A stretch of 64,000 bases of DNA, taken from Nonomuraea cavernae. Lineage in GTDB: Bacteria; Actinomycetota; Actinomycetes; Streptosporangiales; Streptosporangiaceae. Below, one piece after another: positions 17,048 through 25,417 of the stretch; positions within the stretch are counted from its first letter, which is position 1, and every line of letters begins with the position of its first letter. Below the pieces are notes generated by a model. The model was given only the letters and a program-made list of their open reading frames with translations, did no database searches and was not told the DNA's origin. The position numbers and the translations under genes were made by a program. The stretch is taken from positions 24,420-88,419 of the forward strand of contig NZ_BMNH01000031.1 of NCBI RefSeq assembly GCF_014646355.1, read 5' to 3'.

Positions 17048-17137
17048 ATGTGCTCTCCCCCTAGGGCTCTCAAGGGGGGAGGCAGTGCCCACAATACGTG
17101 AGGGCCGCCGGGACGGCGACGCGCCGCGAGGGGCGGA

Positions 17138-17165
17138 CGTCCCCGCGCGCGAGTGCGCGGGGACG
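17138..17165 (-). terminator. 11-bp hairpin terminator of aceE
   Basis: CGTCCCCGCGC (17138-17148) and its exact complement (17155-17165) form a GC-rich stem with a 6-nt loop, 13 bases after the aceE stop. Confidence 0.7.
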
Positions 17166-17177
17166 CCTGTCGCGGGC

Positions 17178-19925
17178 TCAGACGCCCATGGACTGGGTGT
17201 CGTTGCTCTCCGCGCCGCCGGCCTCGGTCACGCCGTTCTTGAGGTGGTAGCGGGCGATCGCCTCGCGCAGCACCTCGGCGTCGAGCTCGCCGCGCTTGAC
17301 CAGGCTGGTGAGCACGGCCAGCGTGATCGAGGCGGCGTCGACGTGGAAGTGGCGGCGCAGCGCCGAGCGGGTGTCGGACAGGCCGAACCCGTCGGTGCCC
17401 AGCGAGGACCAGTCACCCGGCACCCACTGCGCGATCTGGTCCTGGACGGCCTTCATGTAGTCGCTGACGCCCACGAACGGCCCCGTGGCCTGGGACAGGG
17501 CCTGGGTGACGTAGGGGACACGGCGCTCGGCGTCGGGGTTGAGCAGGTTGTGCTCGTCGCACGCCAGCGCCTCGCGGCGCAGCTCCGACCACGACGTCGC
17601 CGACCACACGTCGGCCGACACGCCCCAGTCCTCGGCCAGCAGCCGCTGGGCCTCCACGGCCCACGGCCCGGCCACGCCGGAGGACAGGATGTTGGCCTTC
17701 GGCCCCTGGGTCCGTGGCCCGTCTGCGAACTTGTACAGGCCCTTGAGCAGGCCCGCCACGTCGAGGTCCGCGGGCTGCGCGGGCTGCAGGTAGGGCTCGT
17801 TGTAGACGGTCAGGTAGTAGAACACGTCCTCGGGCTGATCGCCGTACATCCGGCGCAGGCCGTCCTTGACGATGTGGGCCACCTCGAACGCCCAGGACGG
17901 GTCGTAGGACACCGCCGCCGGGTTGGTGGAGGCGATGAGCGGCGACTGGCCGTCCTCGTGCTGCAGGCCCTCGCCGTTGAGCGTGGTGCGCCCGGCGGTG
18001 GCGCCGAGCAGGAAGCCGCGGCCCATCTGGTCGCCCAGCTGCCACATCGCGTCACCGGTGCGCTGCCAGCCGAACATCGAGTAGAAGATGTAGATCGGGA
18101 TCATCGGCTCGCCGTGCGTGGCGTAGGACGTGCCGGCCGCGATCGTCGAGGCCATCGACCCCGACTCGCTGATGCCCTCGTGCAGGATCTGCCCCTGCAC
18201 CGCCTCCTTGTAGGACAGCAGCAGCTCCCTGTCGACGGCCTCGTAGGTCTGGCCGTGCGGGGAGTAGATCTTGGCCGTCGGGAACATGGCGTCGAGACCG
18301 AAGGTGCGGGCCTCGTCGGGGATGATCGGCACGAAGCGGTGGCCGATCTCCTTGTCGCGCATGAGGTCCTTCAGCAGGCGTACGAAGGCCATCGTGGTGG
18401 CCACCTGCTGCTTGCCCGAGCCCTTGGCGAACTGCTGGTAGACCGAGTCGGCGGGCAGCTTGACCGGCTTGGCCCGGACCACCCGCTTGGGCAGCACGCC
18501 GCCCAGCGCCGCGCGGCGCTCCCGCATGTACTCGATCTCGGGGTCGTTCTCGCCCGGGTGGAAGTAGGGCGGCAGCTCGCCTTCGAGCGCGGAGTCGGGG
18601 ATCGGCAGGTAGAGCCGGTCGCGGAACTCCTTGAGCTCGGCTTTGGTGAGCTTCTTCATCTGGTGGGTGGCGTTGCGCGCCTCGAAGTCCTTGCCCAGCG
18701 TCCAGCCCTTGATGGTCTGGGCCAGGATGACCGTCGGCTGGCCGACGTGCTCACGAGCCGCCTTGAAGGCCGCGTAGACCTTGTGGTAGTCGTGGCCGCC
18801 GCGCGACAGCTTGCGGATGTCGTCGTCGGTCAGGTGCTCGACCATCTTGCGCAGGCGGGGGTCGCCGCCGAAGAAGTGCTCGCGGATGTAGCCGCCCGAC
18901 TCGACGGAGTAGGTCTGGAACTGCCCGTCGGGCGTGGTGTTCATCTGGTTGACCAGCACGCCGTCGACGTCGGCGGCGAGCAGTGGGTCCCAGTCGCGGC
19001 CCCAGACGACCTTGATGACGTTCCAGCCGGCGCCCCGGAAGTAGGACTCCAGCTCCTGGATGATCTTGCCGTTGCCGCGTACCGGGCCGTCGAGCCGCTG
19101 CAGGTTGCAGTTGATGACGAACGTGAGGTTGTCGAGCTCCTCGCGGGCCGCCAGGCCGATCGCGCCGAGCGACTCGGGCTCGTCCATCTCGCCGTCGCCG
19201 AGGAACGCCCAGACGTGGCTGCGGCTGGTGTCCTTGATCTGGCGGTTGAGCAGGTAGCGGTTGAACCGCGCCTGGTAGATCGCGCTGATCGGCCCCAGGC
19301 CCATGGAGACCGTCGGGAACTCCCAGAAGTCGGGCATGAGCCGCGGGTGCGGGTAGGAGGGCAGGCCGTGGAAGCCGTGCGACAGCTCCTGCCGGAACGC
19401 GTCGAGCTGCGCCTCGTTGAGGCGGCCCTCCAGGAAGGCGCGGGCGTAGATGCCGGGCGCGGCGTGCCCCTGGAAGAAGACCTGGTCGCCCGACTCGCCG
19501 TGGTCCTTGCCGCGGAAGAAGTGGTTGAAGCCCACCTCGTAGAGCGACGCGGCGGAGGCGTAGGTGGCGATGTGACCGCCCACGTTGGTGCGGGCGTTGG
19601 CGCGGGACACCATGATCGCGGCGTTCCAGCGGATGTAGGCGCGGATGCGCCGCTCGACGTGCTCGTCGCCGGGGAACCAGGGCTCGCGCTCCGGCGGAAT
19701 GGTGTTGATGTAGTCGGTGCTGCGCAGGCCCGGCACGCCGACCTGGTGCTCGCGGGCGCGCTCCAGCAGGCGGAGCATCAGGTAGCGAGCCCGGCTGCGG
19801 CCCTCCGCCTTGACGACGTTGTCGAGGGACTCGAGCCACTCGTTGGTCTCACTGGGGTCGACATCAGGAAGCTGGCTGGGTAGGCCGTCGCTGATGATCG
19901 AGAAACGCTGGCGTCCGGAAGCCAC
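17178..19925 (-). CDS. aceE: Pyruvate dehydrogenase E1 component, homodimeric type
   Basis: This single-chain E1 of about 915 residues decarboxylates pyruvate with thiamine diphosphate and passes the acetyl group to lipoyl E2. The ThDP/Mg motif is AFLGDGEMDEPESLGA, with other family segments INTIPPEREPWFPGDE near the start and QHEDGQSPLIASTNPA late in the protein. Length matches actinobacterial AceE. The GTG at 19925 was chosen because homology to AceE starts VASGRQRFSIISDGLPSQ; the frame is open 41 codons upstream. The neighbours DUF3052 and AhpE-type peroxiredoxin match the aceE region of Streptomyces. The enzyme supplies acetyl-CoA for the fab operon nearby. Confidence 0.93.
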   Translation of the reverse strand: MASGRQRFSIISDGLPSQLPDVDPSETNEWLESLDNVVKAEGRSRARYLMLRLLERAREHQVGVPGLRSTDYINTIPPEREPWFPGDEHVERRIRAYIRWNAAIMVSRANARTNVGGHIATYASAASLYEVGFNHFFRGKDHGESGDQVFFQGHAAPGIYARAFLEGRLNEAQLDAFRQELSHGFHGLPSYPHPRLMPDFWEFPTVSMGLGPISAIYQARFNRYLLNRQIKDTSRSHVWAFLGDGEMDEPESLGAIGLAAREELDNLTFVINCNLQRLDGPVRGNGKIIQELESYFRGAGWNVIKVVWGRDWDPLLAADVDGVLVNQMNTTPDGQFQTYSVESGGYIREHFFGGDPRLRKMVEHLTDDDIRKLSRGGHDYHKVYAAFKAAREHVGQPTVILAQTIKGWTLGKDFEARNATHQMKKLTKAELKEFRDRLYLPIPDSALEGELPPYFHPGENDPEIEYMRERRAALGGVLPKRVVRAKPVKLPADSVYQQFAKGSGKQQVATTMAFVRLLKDLMRDKEIGHRFVPIIPDEARTFGLDAMFPTAKIYSPHGQTYEAVDRELLLSYKEAVQGQILHEGISESGSMASTIAAGTSYATHGEPMIPIYIFYSMFGWQRTGDAMWQLGDQMGRGFLLGATAGRTTLNGEGLQHEDGQSPLIASTNPAAVSYDPSWAFEVAHIVKDGLRRMYGDQPEDVFYYLTVYNEPYLQPAQPADLDVAGLLKGLYKFADGPRTQGPKANILSSGVAGPWAVEAQRLLAEDWGVSADVWSATSWSELRREALACDEHNLLNPDAERRVPYVTQALSQATGPFVGVSDYMKAVQDQIAQWVPGDWSSLGTDGFGLSDTRSALRRHFHVDAASITLAVLTSLVKRGELDAEVLREAIARYHLKNGVTEAGGAESNDTQSMGV

Positions 19926-20048
19926 TGGGTCTCGCCTTCCGAGGATGACTGGTGTCTGGTCTGGGTCGCCTTCCATCCTGGTCGCTAGTCGTAGAAAGTG
20001 CATCTCTACTCGTTGGTAACCAGGACGTCCCTGCTGGCAGGGGGTCAT

Positions 20049-20333
20049 GGGTGGCCTAGACCACCAATGATAGGACGAATCAAGGGGCTAGAGTACAGGG
20101 CCGAGGTAATTTAACAAGTCCGGAAAACCTTCGAAAATTCGCCCGCATGCTCCGAGTATCCACCTTCAACGGGACGGCGTCATCCGGGTGGGGGGTATCG
20201 GGCTCCGCGCCGGGGGCTCGCCCGGGCCTCTTCAGCTCTCAGCGCAACGTTTCGGTCAGGATTGGGGCTGACTCTCCTGAGTGGAGTGGCGATCCCTCTT
20301 TTCGAACCGGCTTCGCCGTACGAGTGTGGAGGC
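20049..20333. other. Divergent intergenic region between aceE and DUF1918
   Basis: No gene is supported here. It is less GC-rich around 20080-20145 and should hold the aceE promoter; TATCAT on the minus strand at 20075-20070 is a possible -10 but has no matching -35. I see no other defined element. Confidence 0.4.
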
Positions 20334-20516
20334 ATGAATGCGACGGTTGGCGACCGGCTCCTCGTGCATGGCAACTCCGTCGGCGAGAGAGACCGGACTG
20401 GCGTGATCATCGAGGTCAAGGGCGGCGACGGCGGGCCCCCGTACACCGTGAGATTCGACGACGGGCATACCGGGCTGGTCTTTCCCGGGCCTGACGCGGT
20501 CGTCGTGCCTCAGTAG
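20334..20516 (+). CDS. DUF1918 small protein
   Basis: This 60-aa protein matches the DUF1918 family: NATVGDRLLVHGNSVGERDR at the start, then GVIIEVKGGDGGPPYTVRF and the C-terminal GHTGLVFPGPDAVVV. It is probably a small SH3-like barrel; its function is unknown. The ATG at 20334 matches the family N-terminus although the GGAGG sequence is only one base upstream. It is followed closely by yjbQ. Confidence 0.85.
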   Translation: MNATVGDRLLVHGNSVGERDRTGVIIEVKGGDGGPPYTVRFDDGHTGLVFPGPDAVVVPQ

Positions 20517-20526
20517 GCTGCTCGTG
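20514..20526 (+). promoter_or_regulatory. -10 box for leaderless yjbQ mRNA
   Basis: TAGGCT (20514-20519), overlapping the DUF1918 stop, is followed by six bases and the GTG at 20526, with no ribosome site. Confidence 0.4.
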
Positions 20527-20933
20527 TGAGATCCGAGATCATCTCCGTGGACACGGGCTCGCGCGAGACGGTGCACGACATCACCGCCCAGTGCGCGGAG
20601 TTCGCCGCGGCGCAGGGAGAGGACGGGCTGCTGCACGTCTTCGTCCCGCACGCGACGGCGGGCGTGGTCCTCGTGGAGCTGGGAGCGGGCAGCGACGACG
20701 ATCTGCTCGCCGCGCTGCGCGACCTGCTGCCCGCCGACGACAGATGGCGCCACGCCCACGGATCGCGCGGTCATGGCAGGTCGCACGTCATGCCCGCGCT
20801 CATCCCGCCGTACGCCACGGTGCCGGTGATCCAGGGACGGCTGGCCCTCGGCACCTGGCAGTCGATCGCGCTCGTCGACCTGAATGTCGACAACCCGCAA
20901 CGCCAGGTTCGGCTGTCGTTTTTGTCCAATTGA
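20526..20933 (+). CDS. YjbQ family protein (UPF0047)
   Basis: This 135-aa protein is a YjbQ/UPF0047 trimer-type protein, shown by HVFVPHATAGVVLVE and HGRSHVMPALIPPYATVPV, the conserved His-containing metal or phosphate site, and the terminal RQVRLSFLSN. Members have weak thiamin phosphate synthase activity, but the physiological role is uncertain. The GTG start lies six bases from a TAGGCT box. It has no ribosome site and lies nine bases after the DUF1918 stop. Confidence 0.88.
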   Translation: MRSEIISVDTGSRETVHDITAQCAEFAAAQGEDGLLHVFVPHATAGVVLVELGAGSDDDLLAALRDLLPADDRWRHAHGSRGHGRSHVMPALIPPYATVPVIQGRLALGTWQSIALVDLNVDNPQRQVRLSFLSN

Positions 20934-21048
20934 TACCTGCGAACCACTGCCGTACCCGTGGCGACCGTTGACGACTGAGGGTCACAGCGTGTGGACTGTC
21001 CCGAAGCGATAAACCGCATAAGCGGCCACTCAAGCAGGAGGGATAAAC

Positions 21049-21477
21049 GTGAGCGCGACCGCGGGTCAGGCGCAGAGCGAGCGCGGCCTGGCCGAACGAC
21101 TTGGCCTCAAGCCGGGTCAGGTGGTGCAGGAAATCGGCTGGGACGAGGACGTCGACGACGAGCTTCGCGATTCCATCGAAGACCTGACCGGCAACGAACT
21201 GCTGGACGAGGAGACCGACGACGTCGTCGACGTGGTGCTGCTGTGGTGGCGTGACGGCGACGGAGACCTCTTCGACGTCCTCAGCGACGCCATGCGAGCA
21301 CTCGCCGAAGGCGGCCGGATCTGGCTGCTGACTCCCAAGGCCGGGCGCGAAGGCCACGTGGAGCCGAGCGACATCGGGGAGGATGCCGCTACCGCGGGTC
21401 TCTCGCAGACCAGCAGCATCTCCGCCGCCCCCGACTGGTCGGGGACCAGGCTCGTTTCGCCGAAAGGCCGACGCTAG
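21049..21477 (+). CDS. DUF3052 family protein
   Basis: This 142-aa acidic protein matches the actinobacterial DUF3052 family: ERGLAERLGLKPGQVVQEIG, a run of acidic residues, VVDVVLLWWRDGDGDLFDVL and GGRIWLLTPKAGREGHVEPS. The GTG at 21049 has AGGAGG seven bases upstream. The family is found next to aceE and peroxiredoxin genes in Streptomyces, as here. Its function is unknown; related proteins resemble small methyltransferase-fold or regulatory domains without catalytic motifs. Confidence 0.87.
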   Translation: MSATAGQAQSERGLAERLGLKPGQVVQEIGWDEDVDDELRDSIEDLTGNELLDEETDDVVDVVLLWWRDGDGDLFDVLSDAMRALAEGGRIWLLTPKAGREGHVEPSDIGEDAATAGLSQTSSISAAPDWSGTRLVSPKGRR

Positions 21478-21517
21478 GGAGCCAGTGCGCCGGCCGTACG
21501 GCAGGATGAAGTCCGTG

Positions 21518-21967
21518 ATGGAACATCCGGTCGAGGTGGGCGTCCCGGCTCCAGACTTCGAGCTCCAGGACCAGCACGGCACTCCGGTGAAGCTGTCAGG
21601 CTTTCGGGGCAGGAAGGTCGTGCTGGTCTTCTACCCGCTTGCCTTCAGCGGGATCTGCCGCAGTGAGCTGGCGGCGCTGCGCGACCTCCCGGGCGACGCA
21701 CAGGTCCTCACCGTCTCTGTGGACTCGTTGTTCACCCATCGTGCCTGGGCGGAGCAGGAGGGCTACCTGTTCCCTCTGCTCTCCGATTTCTGGCCACACG
21801 GACAGGTCGCGCGGGCGTACGGTGTGTTCGATGACGCGAAGGGCGTCGCTCGCCGCGGCACCTTCATCATCGACGGCGAGGGCGTGATCCGGTGGTCGGT
21901 GGTCAATCCGATCGGTTCGGCGCGTGACATCGCCGCCTATACCAAGGCACTCGCCGATATTTCGTAA
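21518..21967 (+). CDS. AhpE-like peroxiredoxin
   Basis: This 149-aa peroxiredoxin reduces peroxides through its peroxidatic Cys in FYPLAFSGICRSELAALRD. It also shows PAPDFELQDQHG, LLSDFWPHGQVARAYGVFD and RRGTFIIDGEGVIRW, which closely resemble mycobacterial AhpE. No resolving Cys is evident, so it is 1-Cys-like and probably reduced by mycothiol or mycoredoxin. The ATG at 21518 is preferred because AGGA lies 11 bases upstream; GTG 21515 and ATG 21506 are in frame. It follows DUF3052 by 40 bp. Confidence 0.9.
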   Translation: MEHPVEVGVPAPDFELQDQHGTPVKLSGFRGRKVVLVFYPLAFSGICRSELAALRDLPGDAQVLTVSVDSLFTHRAWAEQEGYLFPLLSDFWPHGQVARAYGVFDDAKGVARRGTFIIDGEGVIRWSVVNPIGSARDIAAYTKALADIS

Positions 21968-21978
21968 CGGAGGACATC

Positions 21979-22296
21979 ATGCCCTGCTATCGCTGCGGGG
22001 CCCGGCAGACCGACCCCGTCCGCGGGGCCAGCCCGTGGAAGCGCGGGGTGCGCCAGGAGGCGCAGGTGCTGATCTGCCCGGACTGTCAACGCCGGCACGA
22101 TCTCGACCTCGACACGTGCGGCACCTGCCAGTCCACGGCGCTCATCTGCCGGCTCGGTGAGGTGGAATGCCGCTCCTGCGGCACCGTGCGCCTGGCGCGC
22201 GCCGACGCGTTCGCCTGCTCGGGTGCGCCGCCCGTGCCGCCGGGGCTGTCGGCCGAGGTGGAGGCCGCGCTCAACCGGGTGCTGGGCCGCGCCTGA
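21979..22296 (+). CDS. Zinc-ribbon protein of unknown function
   Basis: This 105-aa protein has four Cys pairs: CYRC at residues 3-6, CPDC, CGTC and CRSC, arranged as two zinc ribbons, followed by a short helical tail. CxxC pairs of this type bind zinc and mediate nucleic-acid or protein contact. The ATG at 21979 is preceded by GGAGG (11 bp after the peroxiredoxin stop), so the two are probably one operon. Confidence 0.75.
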   Translation: MPCYRCGARQTDPVRGASPWKRGVRQEAQVLICPDCQRRHDLDLDTCGTCQSTALICRLGEVECRSCGTVRLARADAFACSGAPPVPPGLSAEVEAALNRVLGRA

Positions 22297-22301
22297 CCGC
22301 C

Positions 22302-22341
22302 TTGCCGGACATGTACTGAGCTGCGCTATCGTCTCCTTCCG
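22302..22341 (+). promoter_or_regulatory. Promoter for leaderless ROK kinase mRNA
   Basis: TTGCCG (22302-22307) and TATCGT (22327-22332) are spaced 19 bp, and the GTG start follows the -10 by eight bases without a ribosome site. Confidence 0.45.
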
Positions 22342-23291
22342 TGTCCGCAACTAGTTCGTTCGTCGTCGGTCTCGACGTCGGAGGCACGTCCATGAAGGGC
22401 GGCCTGGTCAGCGAATCCGGCGCGGTCCTGCTGAGCGAGCGGCGTCCCACGCCCCGCGCGGACGGGCCGGACGCGGTCGTGGCCGCCATCCGCGGCTTCA
22501 TCAGCCACCTGGCGGCCGCCGGTGACGGGGTCCCCGCCGGTGTCGGCCTGGCCGTCCCGGGGCTGGTCTCCGCCGACACCGCCCTCTACGCCACCAACCT
22601 CGGCTGGCGCGACGTGCCCGCCACGGCCTTCACCGCGCTGGACATCCCCGTCATGCTCGGCCACGACGTACGCACCGGCGGTCTGGCGGAGAGCGTGCTC
22701 GGCGCCGGACGCGGCATCCCCGACTTCCTCTTCCTGCCCATCGGCACCGGCATCGCCGGCGCCATGATCCTGCACGGCGAGCCGTACGGAGGCGCCTCGG
22801 GGTGGGGCGGCGAGATCGGCCACATCCCCGTCTTTCCCGAGGGCGAGCAGTGCGCGTGCGGCCAGCTCGGCTGTCTGGAGACGTACGCCTCGGCGGCCTC
22901 GGTGGGCAGGCGCTACAGCCTCCGGGCCGGCCTGGAGGGCGTCCGGGCCGAGCAGGTGGTCTCCTCCGACGACCCGGTGGCCGTCGAGGTGTGGGACGAG
23001 GCCGTGGAGGCCCTTTCGGTGGCCCTGGCCACCTACACCCTGCTGCTCGATCCGACCATGATCGTGCTCGGGGGAGGGCTGGCCGAAGCGGGGCCGGCCC
23101 TGTTCGACCCGGTGCGCACCCGGCTGGTGAAGCGGCTCGCCTTCCGGGACGCGCCCCCGCTGGTCCCGGCCGCCCTCGGGGTGGACGCCGGGATGCTGGG
23201 AGCCGCCCTGCTGGGCTGGCGGGCCGCCGGACGTCCCGAACTGGGGTCGGGCTGGGCGGTGGATGTGCGGCCGGAGCCGTTGGTGTCGTAA
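22341..23291 (+). CDS. ROK-family sugar kinase (glucokinase-like)
   Basis: This 316-aa ROK kinase phosphorylates glucose or a related sugar with ATP. The phosphate-1 motif is GLDVGGTSMKGGLV, and the ROK zinc signature is GEIGHIPVFPEGEQCACGQL followed by GCLETYAS, with the metal-binding His and Cys residues intact. LPIGTGIAGAMI is the sugar/ATP loop. A full glucokinase function is plausible. It lies just upstream of the tRNA-Val gene and marks the left border of conserved chromosome. Confidence 0.9.
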   Translation: MSATSSFVVGLDVGGTSMKGGLVSESGAVLLSERRPTPRADGPDAVVAAIRGFISHLAAAGDGVPAGVGLAVPGLVSADTALYATNLGWRDVPATAFTALDIPVMLGHDVRTGGLAESVLGAGRGIPDFLFLPIGTGIAGAMILHGEPYGGASGWGGEIGHIPVFPEGEQCACGQLGCLETYASAASVGRRYSLRAGLEGVRAEQVVSSDDPVAVEVWDEAVEALSVALATYTLLLDPTMIVLGGGLAEAGPALFDPVRTRLVKRLAFRDAPPLVPAALGVDAGMLGAALLGWRAAGRPELGSGWAVDVRPEPLVS

Positions 23292-23308
23292 GGTGTAGTG
23301 CCGATCAG

Positions 23309-23380
23309 GGGCGGTTAGCTCAGCGGTAGAGCACTCGCCTTACAAGCGAGGGGTCACTGGTTCGAACCCAGTACCGCCCA
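23309..23380 (+). tRNA. tRNA-Val (anticodon UAC)
   Basis: The acceptor arms GGGCGGT (23309-23315) and ACCGCCC (23373-23379) pair perfectly. The anticodon stem CTCGC/GCGAG encloses the loop CTTACAA, giving anticodon TAC (valine). The T-loop TTCGAAC lies in the stem CTGG/CCAG. The length is 72 nt and the terminal CCA is not encoded. Its 3' half serves as an attachment site. Confidence 0.95.
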
Positions 23381-23384
23381 CCTG
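23338..23384. repeat. att site copy 1 (tRNA-Val 3' half)
   Basis: These 47 bp recur at 27534-27580 (one mismatch) and at 30984-31028 (45 bp, one mismatch). Copy 1 lies within the intact tRNA gene, so it is the left attachment site of the mobile region. Confidence 0.9.
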
Positions 23385-23391
23385 TAAAAGG

Positions 23392-23421
23392 AGCCCTGTT
23401 TCCGATCATGGAAATGGGGCT
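23392..23421. terminator. Hairpin after tRNA-Val
   Basis: AGCCCTGTTTCC, loop GATCAT, GGAAATGGGGCT can pair with two G-U pairs. The same hairpin follows att copy 2 at 27587-27616 with a changed but still paired stem. It could end tRNA and integrase transcripts. Confidence 0.6.
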
Positions 23422-23622
23422 TCGTGCCATTGGCCGGTGTGGGGGATCTTTGAAGATCCGTTGGCGTCTTCAGTGAACTTGACGTTCATTGCGTCGGCGA
23501 TCTTCCGGTCGGCTTCCGCCGTGCTGTGCTGGTAGATCAGCGCCGCCCGGACGGAGTCATGGCCCATGCGTTGCATGAGATCTTTGAGGATCGCTCCCGA
23601 ACTGACAGCGATCGAGTTGCCG
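23406..23622 (-). pseudogene. Tyrosine integrase, C-terminal fragment
   Basis: The minus-strand frame reads the catalytic end of a phage-type integrase: GAILKDLMQRMGHDSVRAA, then LIYQHSTAEADRKIADAMN, which contains the nucleophilic Tyr. The Arg and His-x-x-Arg boxes are missing, because upstream of about 23622 the frame changes into a pra-like sequence. It is adjacent to att copy 1 and points toward the tRNA, the usual place for an int gene. It is a nonfunctional remnant. Confidence 0.8.
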
Positions 23623-23745
23623 TTGAGGGTTGGGTCACCGTCCGTGACCGCGACCTGCCAGACCAGTTCTGCGGTCTGCTTGTCGCGGGCCTGCACGAAG
23701 CGCCCGTTGGACGAGGCGTCGAAGTCCTTGACGGGCTTGACCCGC
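23622..23745 (-). pseudogene. Fragment of a pra-like activator of AICE excision/replication
   Basis: The minus strand encodes KDFDASSNGRFVQARDKQT followed by AELVWQVAVTDGDP, the N-terminal signature of Pra-type plasmid replication, integration and excision activators of pSAM2-like elements (from memory of the family). It is fused in frame to the integrase tail. A second, longer copy lies at 27620-27925. It is a decayed remnant. Confidence 0.65.
23632..23724. repeat. 93-bp direct repeat, partner 27825-27916
   Basis: The two copies differ by a few substitutions and one deleted base (CCAGACCAG against CCAGACAG). They lie in the pra-like fragments of the two element remnants. Confidence 0.85.
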
Positions 23746-23837
23746 CGACGAGGTAACAGCCGTGCGGGAAGACGTCGGTGTCACCAGTGCGATAGACAGT
23801 CGCTCAGGCCGGCGGCCCGACATTCCTGGAGGATCTA

Positions 23838-24263
23838 GTGCGAATCATGTGGGGCTGCTTAACCGCAGTCGTGATCGTTCCACTGGTCGGACTGTTCCTG
23901 CTGATCATGATCCCGATATGGCGTGATGATGCCCGGCTGGACGCCTTCTACGATCGCGTCGTTGCCTACCCGCTCCCGCCGAACAGCCGAGACGCCTTCT
24001 CGATGGATCGCGATGCGACCTTCGGGAAGAACCTAGTCGGGGGCAGCGGGTCCTATTGTGACTACCGGGTCAGGATTACGCTGCAGACGGCGCTTACTCC
24101 ACAGGAGATCCACCGCCACTACGACAACGCGTCGATCGCCGGAGCCGAGTCAAAAGCGATGATTTCCCTGTACTTCAGAGACGAGGACTCTGCTGGCGGT
24201 CGCCGGGTCATCGTCGAGGCGTACGACTCCCATGACTGGGATGGGGATTGGCGCTGCTACTAG
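23838..24263 (+). CDS. Membrane-anchored 141-aa protein of unknown function
   Basis: I do not recognise the family. A GTG at 23838 follows GGAGG by five bases. Residues 5-28 form one membrane helix (GCLTAVVIVPLVGLFLLIMI); the rest is an extracytoplasmic domain with three Cys residues, ending DSHDWDGDWRCY. The last 22 codons are duplicated at 27917-27986 without the rest of the gene, so it is a passenger of the mobile region. The domain size suggests a small sensory or immunity-type protein, but nothing proves this. Confidence 0.65.
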   Translation: MRIMWGCLTAVVIVPLVGLFLLIMIPIWRDDARLDAFYDRVVAYPLPPNSRDAFSMDRDATFGKNLVGGSGSYCDYRVRITLQTALTPQEIHRHYDNASIAGAESKAMISLYFRDEDSAGGRRVIVEAYDSHDWDGDWRCY

Positions 24264-24289
24264 CGCAGCAGCTTGCGGACCGCGTGCAG
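24194..24289. repeat. 96-bp direct repeat, partner 27917-28014
   Basis: It covers the end of the 141-aa gene and the bases after it. The partner has a two-base insertion and few substitutions. The copies directly follow the pra repeats only in the second element. Confidence 0.85.
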
Positions 24290-24297
24290 CCGGGCAG

Positions 24298-24546
24298 TCA
24301 TGCGATCGGATACGCGTCTTTCAACTCGTGCCGGTCGGCGGGCAGCAGGACCTCCACGACGGCCAATGGCCGGCCGGAGGCATCACGGGCCGCGCCGAAG
24401 ACAGGCAGGAGCGGCCGGTTCTTCGGCATGGCCAGTTGCTTGGCTTCGTCGGTCGAGGGCATGCGGGCTCGATGCGCCCCTGAAGAGCCTGCACAAGCTG
24501 TGCACACTTCGGCGGCACCGACTCTAGCGGCATCACGACCGTCCAA
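24298..24546 (-). pseudogene. GntR-family regulator fragment (UTRA domain end)
   Basis: The minus strand encodes ARMPSTDEAKQLAMPKNRP, then LLPVFGAARDASGRPLAVVE and VLLPADRHELKDAYPI. This matches the last two strands of a UTRA ligand-binding domain of GntR/HutC regulators. No HTH is found upstream, so it is a 3' fragment. KorSA-type GntR regulators are usual in pSAM2-like elements, which supports a mobile origin. The rest of 24264-24785 shows nothing further I can support. Confidence 0.55.
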
Positions 24547-24785
24547 CGCCCGACAGGTTGTTTTACCAAGTTTGGGCGTAACCGGCTTGCCGTCAGCTGT
24601 CCACGTGGTTCGCGGAAGCGGGAAGTCGAACGTAGAGAAACCGGCAGGCAGCGCAGTGGCCGGGCTGGGAAGGGCACCGTGGGGGCTGCCACTGCAACTG
24701 CCTGCCGGGCGAGGCGCGACGAGACAAGGTGGCGGCGACCCTTACCCCTCCGGTAGGGACCACGCTTGTCTCGCCGCGCCGGTCA

Positions 24786-25070
24786 TCACCTGGCGATGTA
24801 CTCAGCCAGGAGCTTCGCCGCGCCTGCCGGGTCGCTGGCCGGGTGCCGTTGCTCGGCGTTCTGCCAGGAGTAGTAGGCCCCGCCGAACCCGACGAACACC
24901 CACACCGGCATCCCCGGCTCCAGCTTGTGCACCATGAGCGCGGTGTTGTTATCCCGCAACTCGGCATTGACGCCGAGGTTCGTGAGCTGGTCGCGCAGCC
25001 GGACGAGCATGTCGCCCTCGTCCCGGTTCGGCGGGAAACCGGCCACCGCCGTCTGCATGATCGAATTCAT
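24786..25070 (-). CDS. 94-aa hypothetical protein beside an XRE-TPR regulator
   Basis: The family is not named to my knowledge. The ATG at 25070 has GGGAG nine bases upstream. The sequence is a compact alpha/beta protein with RDEGDMLVRLRDQLTNLGV, then MVHKLEPGMPVWVFVGFGG and YYSWQNAEQRHPASDPAGAA, and no membrane helix. Similar small proteins are common next to XRE regulators in actinomycetes. It lies 33 bp downstream of the 56-aa gene on the same strand, so both are probably transcribed together and divergently from the regulator. Confidence 0.75.
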   Translation of the reverse strand: MNSIMQTAVAGFPPNRDEGDMLVRLRDQLTNLGVNAELRDNNTALMVHKLEPGMPVWVFVGFGGAYYSWQNAEQRHPASDPAGAAKLLAEYIAR

Positions 25071-25103
25071 TTTTCCGCTCCCTTCGGCCCGGCCGTCTCC
25101 GAG

Positions 25104-25274
25104 TCAGTCGAGACACTCCCGCTCCTCACTTGAGATCTGATCTCCGTCGGTGTCGCCGATGAGGAGCGCACGGCGCGAGTCGCGCAGCTTGATCCCGCGC
25201 CCCCGGCAAGCAGGGCAGGGCGACGTCTTGCTTGTCTCGTCTGGCCGGATCACCGTCGCCATCTCCTCGTTCAT
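25104..25274 (-). CDS. 56-aa protein with a DnaJ-like CxxCxGxG motif
   Basis: The ATG at 25274 has AGGGAA seven bases upstream. The motif CPACRGRGIKL is a single zinc half-site as in DnaJ, and an acidic tail (DTDGDQISSEERECLD) follows. Such mini-proteins are often co-encoded with XRE regulators. Its function is unknown. Confidence 0.68.
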   Translation of the reverse strand: MNEEMATVIRPDETSKTSPCPACRGRGIKLRDSRRALLIGDTDGDQISSEERECLD

Positions 25275-25417
25275 CCGGCGTTCCCTATGGCGGGAGGCCG
25301 CGTGACGTACCGTGGTTGACTGATGACAAGTCCACCGGCAACCGCGACTGAGCAGAACCCCTGAACGGCCCACTTGTTTTCCCCTTTCGAGCCCCCAGCC
25401 GGGAGGAAGGCCCGCAG

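Noticed and set aside
17085..19883. 932-codon plus-strand frame opposite aceE
   Set aside because: It is a shadow of aceE; the minus-strand protein matches pyruvate dehydrogenase E1 throughout.
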